Positions 49,751-58,746 of a stretch of 64,000 nucleotides of DNA are shown in pieces. The DNA is taken from assembly GCA_000158155.1 (NCBI GenBank), contig DS999405.1, positions 520,910-584,909 of the forward strand, read 5' to 3'. Source of the DNA: a gamma proteobacterium NOR5-3 (GTDB lineage Bacteria; Pseudomonadota; Gammaproteobacteria; Pseudomonadales; Halieaceae). The notes under the pieces were generated by a model. It saw only the letters and a list, made by a program, of their open reading frames with translations. It did not search any database and was not told the DNA's origin. Position numbers and translations under genes: made by a program. Every line of letters starts with the position of its first letter. The stretch's first letter is position 1.

Positions 49751-51216
49751 TGGTTGTCCCGTTTTTCGGTCTTGTGTTGTTCTGCAGCTTGCCGTAGCTT
49801 CATTGCCGCGGACTGATAGTAGTTTCTTGCGGTAGCAGTCAGGACCATGTCCGAGAGCGCTTCGAGGGCATTCGCTTTGAGCAGGCGAGCACGTTCATTG
49901 GTCACATCCAGCACGAGCAGGTGGTCGGCCAACTGCGCTGCCCACTGCGCATTCCCGGATTCCAGGGCGCTTTGAGCCTGACCCATGAGCGCGGCCCGTC
50001 CTCCCGCGAGAAGCACCATCTGTTGCGCTTCGCTTTTTGGGGTCATTGGAAAGAGGTTCGTTGGATTGCCATCAAACCATCCGAGGTAGCCGGTAAAAAT
50101 GGAGCGAACGGCCCACTCCGGATGGCCATAGAAGGGCTGGAGATAGTCGATCTCGCTTAGGTGCGCTGGCAACTTGACCTGCTCCACCAGTTGGTCTGGC
50201 GTCAATCCCTGGTTGATTCCAGCAATGGTCTGCTTGAACACGCTGTCCAATGCGTCCCGATAATTGGTGAGCGTTTCTTCAACGATTTTGGATCCCAGAA
50301 CAGGGCGAGTGTGTCCGCCCACCAATGCGTCTGCATGATGCATCAGCATTTCATTCAAGGACAGGATCCAAAGATTGATATCGCGGTAGCTGGTTCCACG
50401 TATTGCATAGACATTGGGCCATGACTTGTAAAAATTGTCGCCGGCGAAAAGTACCTGTCGATCCTCAAGCACAATAAACATCTGGTCTTTAGTTTCACCC
50501 GGTGCGAGGTGAAAGCTAAATGTGGAGCCGCCGAACTCCAGTGTTTGAGTCGGATTGGACACCACAAAGGTGGGGTCGATTGCGTTTCCCGCTTCGAAGG
50601 CCTTTCCACCGCGCTTCGGCCAATAAGCCTTGGCGATGCCGTTATTGATGCGCTGCTCTTCTGTCAGCAGGAACCCGGCCTGCATAGCGCCTCGGGATTT
50701 CTGAATGGTCAATCCGGCATTCTGGAACTCTCGTTGTTCTTGTCCAAAATCTCTGGCGACTATAACCGCAGGGGCTGTTCCTTCTTCGTAGAATGCCCTA
50801 AAGCCCCCGGTGTGATCGCCATGCCCATGGGTGAGAATGATAGCGATGACGGGCTTTTCTGTTATCTCTCGAAAGCTGGCGATGACTTGCTTTGCGCTTC
50901 CCTGGTCGATGCCTGTATCAACTATTACCAGTCCATCTTCGGTGTCGACCATTGATACGGTGGAAACGCCGAAGCCTACTGCTGTATAGACGCCTTCAGT
51001 AACTTCCAGTACTGCCTGCTCGAATTCCGCATTTCTTCGCAGAAGCTGCTGACGAAGAGCCTCCGCGTTTTCCTCGGCTGATGCAGCGGGTATAAGTGAA
51101 TAAGCACAAGAGAGCGACAGTAAGAGAATACAGGCTAGCGTTCTGGCTCGTCGGGGTCGCGCTCTTGCCGCGCAGTTGTACTTCGTGCGTGCGCTGAAGG
51201 CGTAGTCGTGGTTCAT
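49747..51216 (-). CDS. Exported MBL-fold alkylsulfatase, SdsA1-like
   Basis: The protein has about 489 residues and a signal peptide ([28 protein letters not shown]). The metallo-beta-lactamase motif [12 protein letters not shown] and the later [25 protein letters not shown] are typical of class III alkylsulfatases. The helical dimerisation domain follows with the hallmark [15 protein letters not shown]. Known members end with an SCP-2-like domain and reach about 650 residues; here that domain is missing. It should hydrolyse primary or benzylic sulfate esters in the periplasm. The ATG at 51216 puts the signal peptide near the start; the frame reaches 51246. It is in an operon with the rubredoxin-reductase gene. 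Confidence 0.85.
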   Translation of the reverse strand: MNHDYAFSARTKYNCAARARPRRARTLACILLLSLSCAYSLIPAASAEENAEALRQQLLRRNAEFEQAVLEVTEGVYTAVGFGVSTVSMVDTEDGLVIVDTGIDQGSAKQVIASFREITEKPVIAIILTHGHGDHTGGFRAFYEEGTAPAVIVARDFGQEQREFQNAGLTIQKSRGAMQAGFLLTEEQRINNGIAKAYWPKRGGKAFEAGNAIDPTFVVSNPTQTLEFGGSTFSFHLAPGETKDQMFIVLEDRQVLFAGDNFYKSWPNVYAIRGTSYRDINLWILSLNEMLMHHADALVGGHTRPVLGSKIVEETLTNYRDALDSVFKQTIAGINQGLTPDQLVEQVKLPAHLSEIDYLQPFYGHPEWAVRSIFTGYLGWFDGNPTNLFPMTPKSEAQQMVLLAGGRAALMGQAQSALESGNAQWAAQLADHLLVLDVTNERARLLKANALEALSDMVLTATARNYYQSAAMKLRQAAEQHKTEKRDNQ

Positions 51217-51525
51217 GCTGGAGTCTCTGCTTGCCTGCCGAAGCATGATCTTATGCCGGCGGGAGTCTGCAGATAAGCGAATAATCGTCCAATGTCTATG
51301 AAATTCAGACCATCAGAGGCGTCTATAGATGAGCCATAAACGCTGCATAAATAGTATATGCGCCGATACCTGCTACCCAAGAGCATCATAATAATAAGTT
51401 AAAAAGGGATGACAAAGCCTGTGTAAGGCGTAAAAGTGCAGTTATAGAGGGCAAATTCGCATGTGGCATCGCGGTATCCGTGCCTACACTGGGGCCATCA
51501 AATAATAAATGCGGAGAACACCGAT

Positions 51526-54147
51526 ATGCCTTCCAACTCCTATTCTCGTTATATATTTGGCGACCATGCGCGACTCACGGCTTCTTCCCCGGATGCCTCC
51601 GGCGGCTCTCGTTTCCCGCATAAACACCGATCAGCTGGAGTTTGTGCGCAACCACTGAACAGGCTGAAGACTGCGATTGCTATGGCGCTTCCGCTGATGT
51701 CCGGATCTCTCATTGTGGCGCCAGCGGTTGCAGCTGAATTAGAAGAAGTTTTGGTGACGGCGCAGATTCGCTCGGAATCCCTGCAGGACGTGCCTATTTC
51801 TGTGACTGCAGTGGCGGGTGACCGCATTCAGGATATGGGTATAGGGCGCCTCGACGATTTGTCGAACTATGTTCCGAACATGACTATTCGGGAAGGATTC
51901 GCGGGTGAAACAATTTCTATTCGAGGATTCGGTTCAAATCAGAACCCCAGTTTTGAGCAGGCCGTATCTACGTTCATCGATGGTGTGTACTTCGGTCGCG
52001 CGAAGCAATCGCTGGCGTCGTTTCTTGATCTCGAGCGAGTCGAGGTTCTGCGGGGACCACAAAGCACCTTTTTTGGTAACAACGCGATAGCAGGTGCTCT
52101 TAACTTGACCACGGTTCGCCCGGGCAATGAGTTCGAATCTCGAATCCGCGGTACCTACAACCCCGATGATGATGAGATAGACATCAACGGCGGTATCGGC
52201 GGACCTATATCTGACACGTTCGGCGCGCGGGTCGCGTTCAAATATCTTGATTCTGATGGATGGTTGGATAATACCTCCGGCGGCCGTATACCCCAGAAAG
52301 AGTCAACGGTGATCCGCACCAGCTTCGTTTGGGATCCCAGCGACAATCTGGAGGTATTTCTCAAGCTCGAATATGGCGATGAAGAAACCATAGGCGCGAC
52401 AAACCAGATTCGAGATTGTGGGCCCGATTCGATTTATACACCTGCACCGACTCCCGGTAGGGAGAATGCCGGGAATGGTCTTTGTGACCTCGCGACGACG
52501 TTGACCGGTGACGCATTCTTCTTTGACGAGACTGTTGAAAAGGGCGGTCTTAATCCGCAGACGACGATCCCTATTCCAGATGGCAATATCAACTCAATTC
52601 TCGCGCAAGAAGGCGGGGAATTTCGGAATATCGAAACGCAGAACGCAAACCTGACCTTTAACTGGGGTATGTCAAACGATTGGACGTTCACCTCAATTAC
52701 CGGCTTTACTGCATACGACTCGGAGCGCCAGTTTGATGTTGATTCGACACCGCTGGCTTCGATTTCAACAAACCGCTTCGAGGAGTTCGAACAGTTCAGT
52801 CAGGAGTTTCGCATTGCGTCGCCCGGTGGAGAGACTGTGGACTGGTTGGCAGGTCTGTACTACCAGACCAACGACGTTGATTTTCAGTACTTCACCTATA
52901 CGCTGCTTGAGGCACCCGATGGAGCCGATCCTGGCGGCCCTCCCGGAGGTAACGGTGTTCACGGGCCGGTTCTGGGTTACTTCACCGGCGATTACACCGA
53001 GTCTACCGACAACCTTTCGGCATTCGCCTCTGCCACATGGAATCCCACCGACAGAACGCGCATAACTATCGGACTGCGTTACTCTGACGTGCAGAAGGAT
53101 GGTAGCAGTGTCCTTGGCATTGGATTGTCAGGCAATCAGGACGCTGTCCCTGTTGAGAGTAGTGGGGCGGCAGTGCCCTTTCTTGGCAGTCCGGCTGGAC
53201 CTGCGTTCATCGCGCACTCCGTGCAGGATACAGTTTCCTCAGACGAACTCACGGGCCAGATCAACGTGCAGTATGACCTCACGGAGAACATGATGGTGTA
53301 CGGAACGGTCGCCAACGGCTTTAAGGCTGGCGGCTTTGACAACCTGATTCGACTGCCGGAAATCTATCCGACGGGAATCGGGTTGTGTGCCGCGAACGAC
53401 CCGCGTCCCCCCTGTGGTGGCAAGAACCCAACGGGCATCGAGGGTACCCCGTCAGGCGGCGCGTTCGCCTTTGATCAGGAGGAAGTGGTTGCCTACGAAC
53501 TTGGGTTCAAGGCTGAGTGGGAGTCGGTTCGATTGAACCTGGCTTTGTTCCAGAACGAGTTCGATGATCTGCAGCAGAGTATCTTTAACCCGACAGCCAT
53601 CGCTTTCCAGATCAAGAATGCAGGCGCGGCAACGTCCAGGGGTCTTGAGCTGGATATGCAGTGGGCAGCCACAGACAACCTTACAATCTCGGTGGCGGGG
53701 GCTCTGCTCGACGCGAGTTACGACGAGTTCGAGGGCGCATCCTGTGATCGATTGTCGACGAATGCGGGACAGACCTCTTGTGACCTCAGTGGAGAGGACC
53801 TGCCGCAGGCGCCGGGTTGGAGCGGGACACTAACAGCGGATCACGTGCTTCCCCTGAGCGGTTCCTACGAAGTGCGAAGTAATCTCACGGCCGTACTTAC
53901 GGATGGGTACCGGACAGGCGTGGAGCTGGATGATCGCTTTCAGGTGGATAGCTATGAGCTTATCGACGCGCGAGTGGAATTGTGGAGTCTGGATGCGGGC
54001 TGGAGTGTGGGGATTTGGGGTCGCAACCTTACGGATGAACTCATTCCCGGCGTTTCAACCTACGGCGCAGTGCGGTCTGTGGGGCCCTTTATGTCCACTA
54101 CGCTTCGTCCAATGTCCTGGGGAGTGTCGTTTAACTACAATATTTAG
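51526..54147 (+). CDS. TonB-dependent outer-membrane receptor
   Basis: The 873-residue receptor has a signal region (LKTAIAMALPLMSGSLIVAPAVAAE) preceded by an unusually long N-terminal stretch of about 45 residues. The TonB box is EEVLVTAQ, the plug domain has VPISVTAVAGDRIQDMG, SIRGFGSNQNP and VEVLRGPQSTFFGNNAIAGALNL, and the barrel ends in WGVSFNYNI with terminal Ile. The type is the large receptor family of marine proteobacteria for complex organic nutrients rather than a siderophore receptor. Placed before a sulfatase and beside aromatic catabolism, it may import sulfated aromatics. The ATG at 51526 follows GGAG. Confidence 0.92.
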   Translation: MPSNSYSRYIFGDHARLTASSPDASGGSRFPHKHRSAGVCAQPLNRLKTAIAMALPLMSGSLIVAPAVAAELEEVLVTAQIRSESLQDVPISVTAVAGDRIQDMGIGRLDDLSNYVPNMTIREGFAGETISIRGFGSNQNPSFEQAVSTFIDGVYFGRAKQSLASFLDLERVEVLRGPQSTFFGNNAIAGALNLTTVRPGNEFESRIRGTYNPDDDEIDINGGIGGPISDTFGARVAFKYLDSDGWLDNTSGGRIPQKESTVIRTSFVWDPSDNLEVFLKLEYGDEETIGATNQIRDCGPDSIYTPAPTPGRENAGNGLCDLATTLTGDAFFFDETVEKGGLNPQTTIPIPDGNINSILAQEGGEFRNIETQNANLTFNWGMSNDWTFTSITGFTAYDSERQFDVDSTPLASISTNRFEEFEQFSQEFRIASPGGETVDWLAGLYYQTNDVDFQYFTYTLLEAPDGADPGGPPGGNGVHGPVLGYFTGDYTESTDNLSAFASATWNPTDRTRITIGLRYSDVQKDGSSVLGIGLSGNQDAVPVESSGAAVPFLGSPAGPAFIAHSVQDTVSSDELTGQINVQYDLTENMMVYGTVANGFKAGGFDNLIRLPEIYPTGIGLCAANDPRPPCGGKNPTGIEGTPSGGAFAFDQEEVVAYELGFKAEWESVRLNLALFQNEFDDLQQSIFNPTAIAFQIKNAGAATSRGLELDMQWAATDNLTISVAGALLDASYDEFEGASCDRLSTNAGQTSCDLSGEDLPQAPGWSGTLTADHVLPLSGSYEVRSNLTAVLTDGYRTGVELDDRFQVDSYELIDARVELWSLDAGWSVGIWGRNLTDELIPGVSTYGAVRSVGPFMSTTLRPMSWGVSFNYNI

Positions 54148-54206
54148 TTGAAACAGGGTGTTCGCTAAATCTCATTTCTTTTAAACAGGAAGGTTTGGCA
54201 AGATCG

Positions 54207-54242
54207 AAAGGGGATGGCATCACGCCATCCCCTTTTTCTTTT
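54207..54242 (+). terminator. Terminator after the TonB receptor
   Basis: AAAGGGGATGGC pairs perfectly with GCCATCCCCTTT around ATCAC and is followed by a T-rich run. It lies between the receptor gene and the sulfatase gene 20 bases on, so it may set the ratio of the two products. Confidence 0.9.
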
Positions 54243-54262
54243 GCACAGGTGGTGCCCTCATT

Positions 54263-55936
54263 TTGATTCGTTTACTTAAACACAGCCTGCTTGTCTCAGC
54301 TCTAATCGGGTCATCCTTATCATGTGCCGCAGACATACCGGACCCGGACGTGGGCCCCGCGCGCCCTAATGTCCTGCTTGTCGTCGTCGACGACATGGGC
54401 TTTTCGGACATTGAGCCCTTTGGCGGCGAGATAAAAACACCGAACCTGAGCCGCCTCGCCAGTCGAGGACTGGTGTTGACGAACTTCCACGCGGCGCCCA
54501 CCTGCTCTCCGGCCAGAGCGATGTTGATGTCGGGCATGGATAATCATATCGCGGGGCTTGGCAATATGGCCGAAACCGTAGCCGACAATCAGATGGGATT
54601 GCCCGGCTATGAGGGGCATCTCCGGCGGCAAATCCCGACTATTGCCGAGCGATTGTCTCAAAACGGGTATCGCACGGTTATGGCAGGTAAGTGGCATTTG
54701 GGTATGAAGCGCGAGCTGAGTCCCAAAGCCAGAGGTTTCGACCACGCACTCAGTTTCAGTTTTGGCGGCGGTAGCCACTTTGGCGATCTGATCGGGCCGG
54801 ACCTCCACAGGCCCCGGATGCTCTATCGCAAAAACGGTGTGCTGAATCCTACAATCCCCAAGGATTTTTACTCTACCGTGGGGTTTACCTCTGAGCTTAT
54901 CGAGGGGCTGGAGCAGACAGCTGATACGGGGAAACCTTTCTTTGCCTACCTTGCGCTTACGGCACCCCATTGGCCACTGCAGCTGCCGGAAGAACATATT
55001 GACGACTTTGCCGGTCGTTACGACAAAGGTTACGACGTCGTGCGTAGTGAAAGGCTTAAGCGTCAGCGGGAGCTGGGATTCTTTGATGAAACGGCCGCTT
55101 TTGCACCGAGGCCGCCGGGGGTCCCCGCCTGGGACGATCTGGATGAGGAGGGTAAGCAACGCTCCGCCCGGGTCATGGAAATATACGCGGGTATGATTGG
55201 CTTGATGGATTTGGAGCTCGGACGACTGCTTCGATACCTCGATACACAGGGGCTGGCTGAAAACACGACCGTTATATTTATTTCAGACAACGGTCCGGAT
55301 GGCTGGGACACGGAGCATGCGCCGCCGGCGGTACGGGATCATGCCGAAAAATTCGATAATTCCCTTGAAAACATGGGTAAGCCGGGCTCATTCACGCTCT
55401 TTGATCGCGGCTGGGCCTGGGTTAGTGGTACGCCATTCAGAGGCTACAAGGGCTCTACCTTCGAGGGTGGCATACGCGTGCCGGCGATACTCTCTTCAGC
55501 AGGCATAGCTGCACCTGGTCGGATGTCGAAACAGTTGGTGACGATTGCCGATCTCGCGCCGACTATTATGGACCTTGCGGGTATTCCTGGTGATGAAAAC
55601 GGGTTCACCGGCAAAAGTATTGCGCCTTTGCTCCACGATGTCAGTGCGCTGGTAAGGTCAGATGAGGATCATATGGGTGTCGAAATCTGGGGTCGACGAT
55701 CGATCACCCGGGGTAAGTGGAAAGCGGTGAGACTGCCCCCACCGCTGGGTCAGGACCAGTGGATGCTTTTTGATCTCGATAATGATCCCGGGGAGCAAAC
55801 GGATCTTGCCACGGAAAGGCCTGATGTTCTTGCGATGCTTGAGTCAGCCTGGGAGCAATACGCAGAGGTCAACAATGTCGTGCTACCCGAAGGCCCATTT
55901 CGCATCCTGCCTGCGGAACCGCTGCCGACGGAATGA
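54263..55936 (+). CDS. Arylsulfatase, formylglycine type
   Basis: The 557-residue type I sulfatase has an N-terminal signal sequence (LLKHSLLVSALIGSSLSCAAD). Metal ligands lie in VVVDDMGFSDIEPFGG (Asp43, Asp44). The catalytic Cys81 in PTCSPARAMLMSG is the C-x-P-x-R site that a maturase must convert to formylglycine. MAGKWHLGMK and ISDNGPDGWDTEH are the other conserved blocks. It should hydrolyse aryl or similar sulfate esters in the periplasm. The only fitting start is a TTG at 54263, 11 bases after AGGTGG. No maturase gene is in the window. Confidence 0.92.
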   Translation: MIRLLKHSLLVSALIGSSLSCAADIPDPDVGPARPNVLLVVVDDMGFSDIEPFGGEIKTPNLSRLASRGLVLTNFHAAPTCSPARAMLMSGMDNHIAGLGNMAETVADNQMGLPGYEGHLRRQIPTIAERLSQNGYRTVMAGKWHLGMKRELSPKARGFDHALSFSFGGGSHFGDLIGPDLHRPRMLYRKNGVLNPTIPKDFYSTVGFTSELIEGLEQTADTGKPFFAYLALTAPHWPLQLPEEHIDDFAGRYDKGYDVVRSERLKRQRELGFFDETAAFAPRPPGVPAWDDLDEEGKQRSARVMEIYAGMIGLMDLELGRLLRYLDTQGLAENTTVIFISDNGPDGWDTEHAPPAVRDHAEKFDNSLENMGKPGSFTLFDRGWAWVSGTPFRGYKGSTFEGGIRVPAILSSAGIAAPGRMSKQLVTIADLAPTIMDLAGIPGDENGFTGKSIAPLLHDVSALVRSDEDHMGVEIWGRRSITRGKWKAVRLPPPLGQDQWMLFDLDNDPGEQTDLATERPDVLAMLESAWEQYAEVNNVVLPEGPFRILPAEPLPTE

Positions 55937-56046
55937 GCCTCCTACGTGGGGCCCGTAAAGCTTTCGAGCCCCGCCAAGGTGTTTATGAAACACCGCCCCG
56001 GATCTCTGCTTGGCGTCCGGGCAGTGTCAGTGTGTTGCCCGGGCTT

Positions 56047-57267
56047 CTAATCGGGTCCCCCGGCGATCTCAGGGTAGCGGCCCAGTGCCAGAAACATGGC
56101 GATACATGCGATTAGCATTCCCACCGCTATGGTGAGCATTGTCGAATAGCCGCCGGTAGCCTGGGCAACGGCACCGAACAAGGGAGGCGCTATGCCCGCG
56201 CCAACGGTGAAGAACGCGATGATCGCTCCAAAAATTTCCGGGTAGTGATTGGGTCCGAAGAACCTACCCGTCAGAAAAGCCAGCAGGTCGAGCTCGGCTC
56301 CCGCTGCCAGACCGATCAACACCGCCATGATCATTGCTGTAGACGTACTAAGGTCTCCTTTTAGAGCAAGTAATAAGGCAATCGTGGGTAAAACAAAGAA
56401 GGCTGCAGCGACTCCCGGAGCCCAAAATTTGTCGACCAAAATACCCACGAACAAGCGACCAAATACCACGGTTATTCCCATGACGGCCGCTATGCCAGCG
56501 ATAGCACTACGATCAAAGCCGAGCTCTCCCATAATGCGTGGGAAGTTAGACAGTACCCCGGCTATAACCACGACCGTGAGAAAGAGTACGGCACCCAGCA
56601 GCCAGAATCTCCCGGTTCGCATAGCCTCTGATCGGGTCATGCCCCAGGACTTTGACGGGGTTTTCGTCCCGGATGCGTGCGCAGCGGTGTCTGTGTTTTC
56701 GCGGAACATCGCAAAAACAATAGGCAATGAAATACACATGGCACCTAGTCCAATAGCCCTATATGCCGCTCTCCACCCGTGGTTCGATATTAGGAACTCC
56801 ACAAGCGGCGGTAGGAGAAATGCGCCCAGGCCGGTGCCAGTCATTGTTATGCCGATAGCCTTACCGCGATGCTTCTCAAACCATCCGTTGAGCACAGTTG
56901 TCCAAACTATGGGCAGCGAACCGGCACCCAGAATTGCGAGCAGTGCCCAACTCAGGTACCACAAGACAAGTGAACCCGTATTGAATGACAGTAGGACGTA
57001 GGCCAGTGAGTGGCCAAAGAGGCCGAAGATGCCGACAGCTTTGAGCCCGTAGCTTCTAACCAGTGTCCCCACCGCGGGGCCGGTAACGAGGCCGAGGCAC
57101 ATCATGACGGTATAGCTCAGAAAAAACTGAGGCGGACTCCAGCCGAACTCCGCTGTGACGGGGCCAACAAAAAAGCCCTGAGAATAGTTCGTCAGGGTAA
57201 AAATACCGCACATGGTTCCGACGGTAGCCGCGATGAGAGGCTTCCAGCCGTGGGTAAATTCGTTCAT
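56047..57267 (-). CDS. MFS transporter, monocarboxylate/oxalate-formate type
   Basis: The 406-residue protein has 12 predicted membrane helices. The N-terminal IAATVGTMCGIFTLTNYSQGFFVGPVTAEFGW and the loop NGWFEKHRGKAIGITMTGTGLGAFLLPPL are characteristic of the OFA/monocarboxylate porter group. It probably carries a small carboxylate or aromatic acid. It lies downstream of the second ligAB pair on the same strand with a 117-base gap that contains a stem-loop covering the ribosome-binding site, so its translation may be regulated. Confidence 0.87.
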   Translation of the reverse strand: MNEFTHGWKPLIAATVGTMCGIFTLTNYSQGFFVGPVTAEFGWSPPQFFLSYTVMMCLGLVTGPAVGTLVRSYGLKAVGIFGLFGHSLAYVLLSFNTGSLVLWYLSWALLAILGAGSLPIVWTTVLNGWFEKHRGKAIGITMTGTGLGAFLLPPLVEFLISNHGWRAAYRAIGLGAMCISLPIVFAMFRENTDTAAHASGTKTPSKSWGMTRSEAMRTGRFWLLGAVLFLTVVVIAGVLSNFPRIMGELGFDRSAIAGIAAVMGITVVFGRLFVGILVDKFWAPGVAAAFFVLPTIALLLALKGDLSTSTAMIMAVLIGLAAGAELDLLAFLTGRFFGPNHYPEIFGAIIAFFTVGAGIAPPLFGAVAQATGGYSTMLTIAVGMLIACIAMFLALGRYPEIAGGPD

Positions 57268-57277
57268 GGTACGAGAG

Positions 57278-57321
57278 CTCCGGTTTTAGTTATCGAGTGG
57301 GTTCGAGATCCCAAACCGGAG
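57278..57321 (-). promoter_or_regulatory. Stem-loop enclosing the MFS ribosome-binding site
   Basis: A perfect 9-base inverted repeat, CTCCGGTTT (57278-57286) and AAACCGGAG (57313-57321), has a 26-base loop. On the minus strand the GGAG nearest the MFS start codon, ten bases upstream of it, is part of the stem. In the folded mRNA the ribosome-binding site would be hidden. Confidence 0.5.
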
Positions 57322-57383
57322 GGTCAATCATACTGGTGCTCGATTGCTAATGAGCAATTGTGTAATGCAAATGAAATTCGAGG

Positions 57384-58232
57384 CTATTGGCCGGCTGCAT
57401 TTTCCAGAATAGTCATGCCGTAGTTCGTGTTGGAAGCAGGACAGTGGGTGAAACGGTAGACCTCCTTGACCTCCTCGGACAGCGCGCCGCGCATAATTAG
57501 CCACATTACCGCCTCTATACCTTCTGATCCGGTCTCGCGAAGCCATGTGGTGTGGTCGACCTCGGCGACAGTCAAAGGGTCGGTCACGAGTTTATCCAAA
57601 AACCAGTTGTCAAAAGGCTCGTTGATAACACCGGCTCTTTCGCCCTGAAGTTGATGGCTAAGGCCCCCGGTACCGTAAATGGCGACGGTGATATCCTGGT
57701 CGTAGGATTCGATGGCTTTTCTGATGGCCTGACCCAGGGCGTAGCAGCGTCGTCCTGTCGGTTGGGGGTACTGCACCACGTTTACCGCCAGTGGAATCAC
57801 TTTACAGGGCCAGTTCGTGGGTTGGTCATACATGATCGACAGGGGAACTGTGAGGCCGTGATCCACCGTCATGTCATTGACCATGGTGATGTCGAATTGA
57901 TCCAATACCAGCGACTCAATAAGGTGCCAGGCTAGTCGTGGGTCCCCTTGAACATCTGGGATGGGTCTCGGTCCGTAGCCTTCATCTGATGAGCGGAAGG
58001 ATTCGCAGGTGCCGATAGAAAAGGTAGGAATTGAACCCAGATCAAACGCGTGAGCATGATCGTTATAAACAATAATGGATACGTCGGGCTTCACAGTTTC
58101 AACCCAACTTCGCGCGGGCTCGAACTGGTCGAAGAGCGGTTTCCAATACTCGGTTTGAGTTTTGCCATTGTCTACGGCGGCACCGATCGACGGGACATGT
58201 GAGGTGCCGATGCCGGCAATGAGCTTGGCCAC
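57384..58232 (-). CDS. Second protocatechuate 4,5-dioxygenase beta subunit paralogue
   Basis: The 282-residue protein is a paralogue of the ligB product at 30776. It keeps His12 ([11 protein letters not shown]), the second His in YNDHAHAF, and the catalytic His in [13 protein letters not shown], but differs in many substrate-pocket residues. It starts at a GTG that overlaps the stop of its alpha-subunit gene by one base (TAGTG). A duplicate dioxygenase in the same catabolic region probably handles a different ring, such as gallate, 3-O-methylgallate or a halogenated protocatechuate. Confidence 0.9.
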   Translation of the reverse strand: MAKLIAGIGTSHVPSIGAAVDNGKTQTEYWKPLFDQFEPARSWVETVKPDVSIIVYNDHAHAFDLGSIPTFSIGTCESFRSSDEGYGPRPIPDVQGDPRLAWHLIESLVLDQFDITMVNDMTVDHGLTVPLSIMYDQPTNWPCKVIPLAVNVVQYPQPTGRRCYALGQAIRKAIESYDQDITVAIYGTGGLSHQLQGERAGVINEPFDNWFLDKLVTDPLTVAEVDHTTWLRETGSEGIEAVMWLIMRGALSEEVKEVYRFTHCPASNTNYGMTILENAAGQ

Positions 58233-58627
58233 TAGTTACTCTCCTTCTTCGAACGGTTGCCTTCGATCGACCGACCGCCTTCCATCATCATTTGCTTGAA
58301 CTCGTCCTCGGTCATTCCTGTGCCTGACATGGCGGCCCCCGCGGCCTGCATGGATACCCGGTCAAAGGCGGCGATCTTCCAGGTGTAATAAATGTTGCCT
58401 CCAACTCGAAGCATGCCGAGAAAATCCCGTTCGAGAACACAGCGGCGCTGTTCATCGCTCATGGGGTATTTGCTCAGGTATTCCTCCGGTGACGCCCGGA
58501 ACGCGTCCCGGTTGCTTTGGATGTCCAGGGACTTGCAGAACATGTTCAGGTGGTAACCCTCGCGATTTCGCTGTCCATCGAAAACGTAGGTACCGGGAAT
58601 ATCGTCAAACTCTCTTGGTTCTCGCAT
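58232..58627 (-). CDS. Second protocatechuate 4,5-dioxygenase alpha subunit paralogue
   Basis: The 131-residue protein mirrors the ligA product: DDIPGTYVFDGQRNREGYHLNMFCKSL, RRCVLERDFLGMLRVGGNIYYTWK and GGRSIEGNR. The reading frame extends far upstream, but the ATG at 58627 gives the N terminus expected from the first copy. It is divergent from an AraC gene with a 119-base gap that carries an ATGCACAGAA motif shared with the P450 promoter region, suggesting common control. Confidence 0.9.
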   Translation of the reverse strand: MREPREFDDIPGTYVFDGQRNREGYHLNMFCKSLDIQSNRDAFRASPEEYLSKYPMSDEQRRCVLERDFLGMLRVGGNIYYTWKIAAFDRVSMQAAGAAMSGTGMTEDEFKQMMMEGGRSIEGNRSKKESN

Positions 58628-58702
58628 GATGGTCTCGTGGTTGTTTTTGCGGTTCTTGAGCTCAGCTATGCTAGTCCCTCGGACTGTTGTGGAGAATGCA
58701 AA

Positions 58703-58712
58703 TTCTGTGCAT
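58703..58712 (-). promoter_or_regulatory. Motif shared with the P450 promoter
   Basis: The minus strand reads ATGCACAGAA, identical to the right repeat in the P450 upstream region (40156-40165). Both sites lie between an AraC-family gene and a divergent catabolic gene, so a common regulator is likely. Confidence 0.35.
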
Positions 58713-58746
58713 ACAATTGGACGAATCAGACATCCGGCGATTAAGC

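Noticed and set aside
54320-55159. Minus-strand open frame of 279 codons opposite the arylsulfatase gene
   Set aside because: It is a shadow of the sulfatase frame; composition is atypical and no family features are seen.
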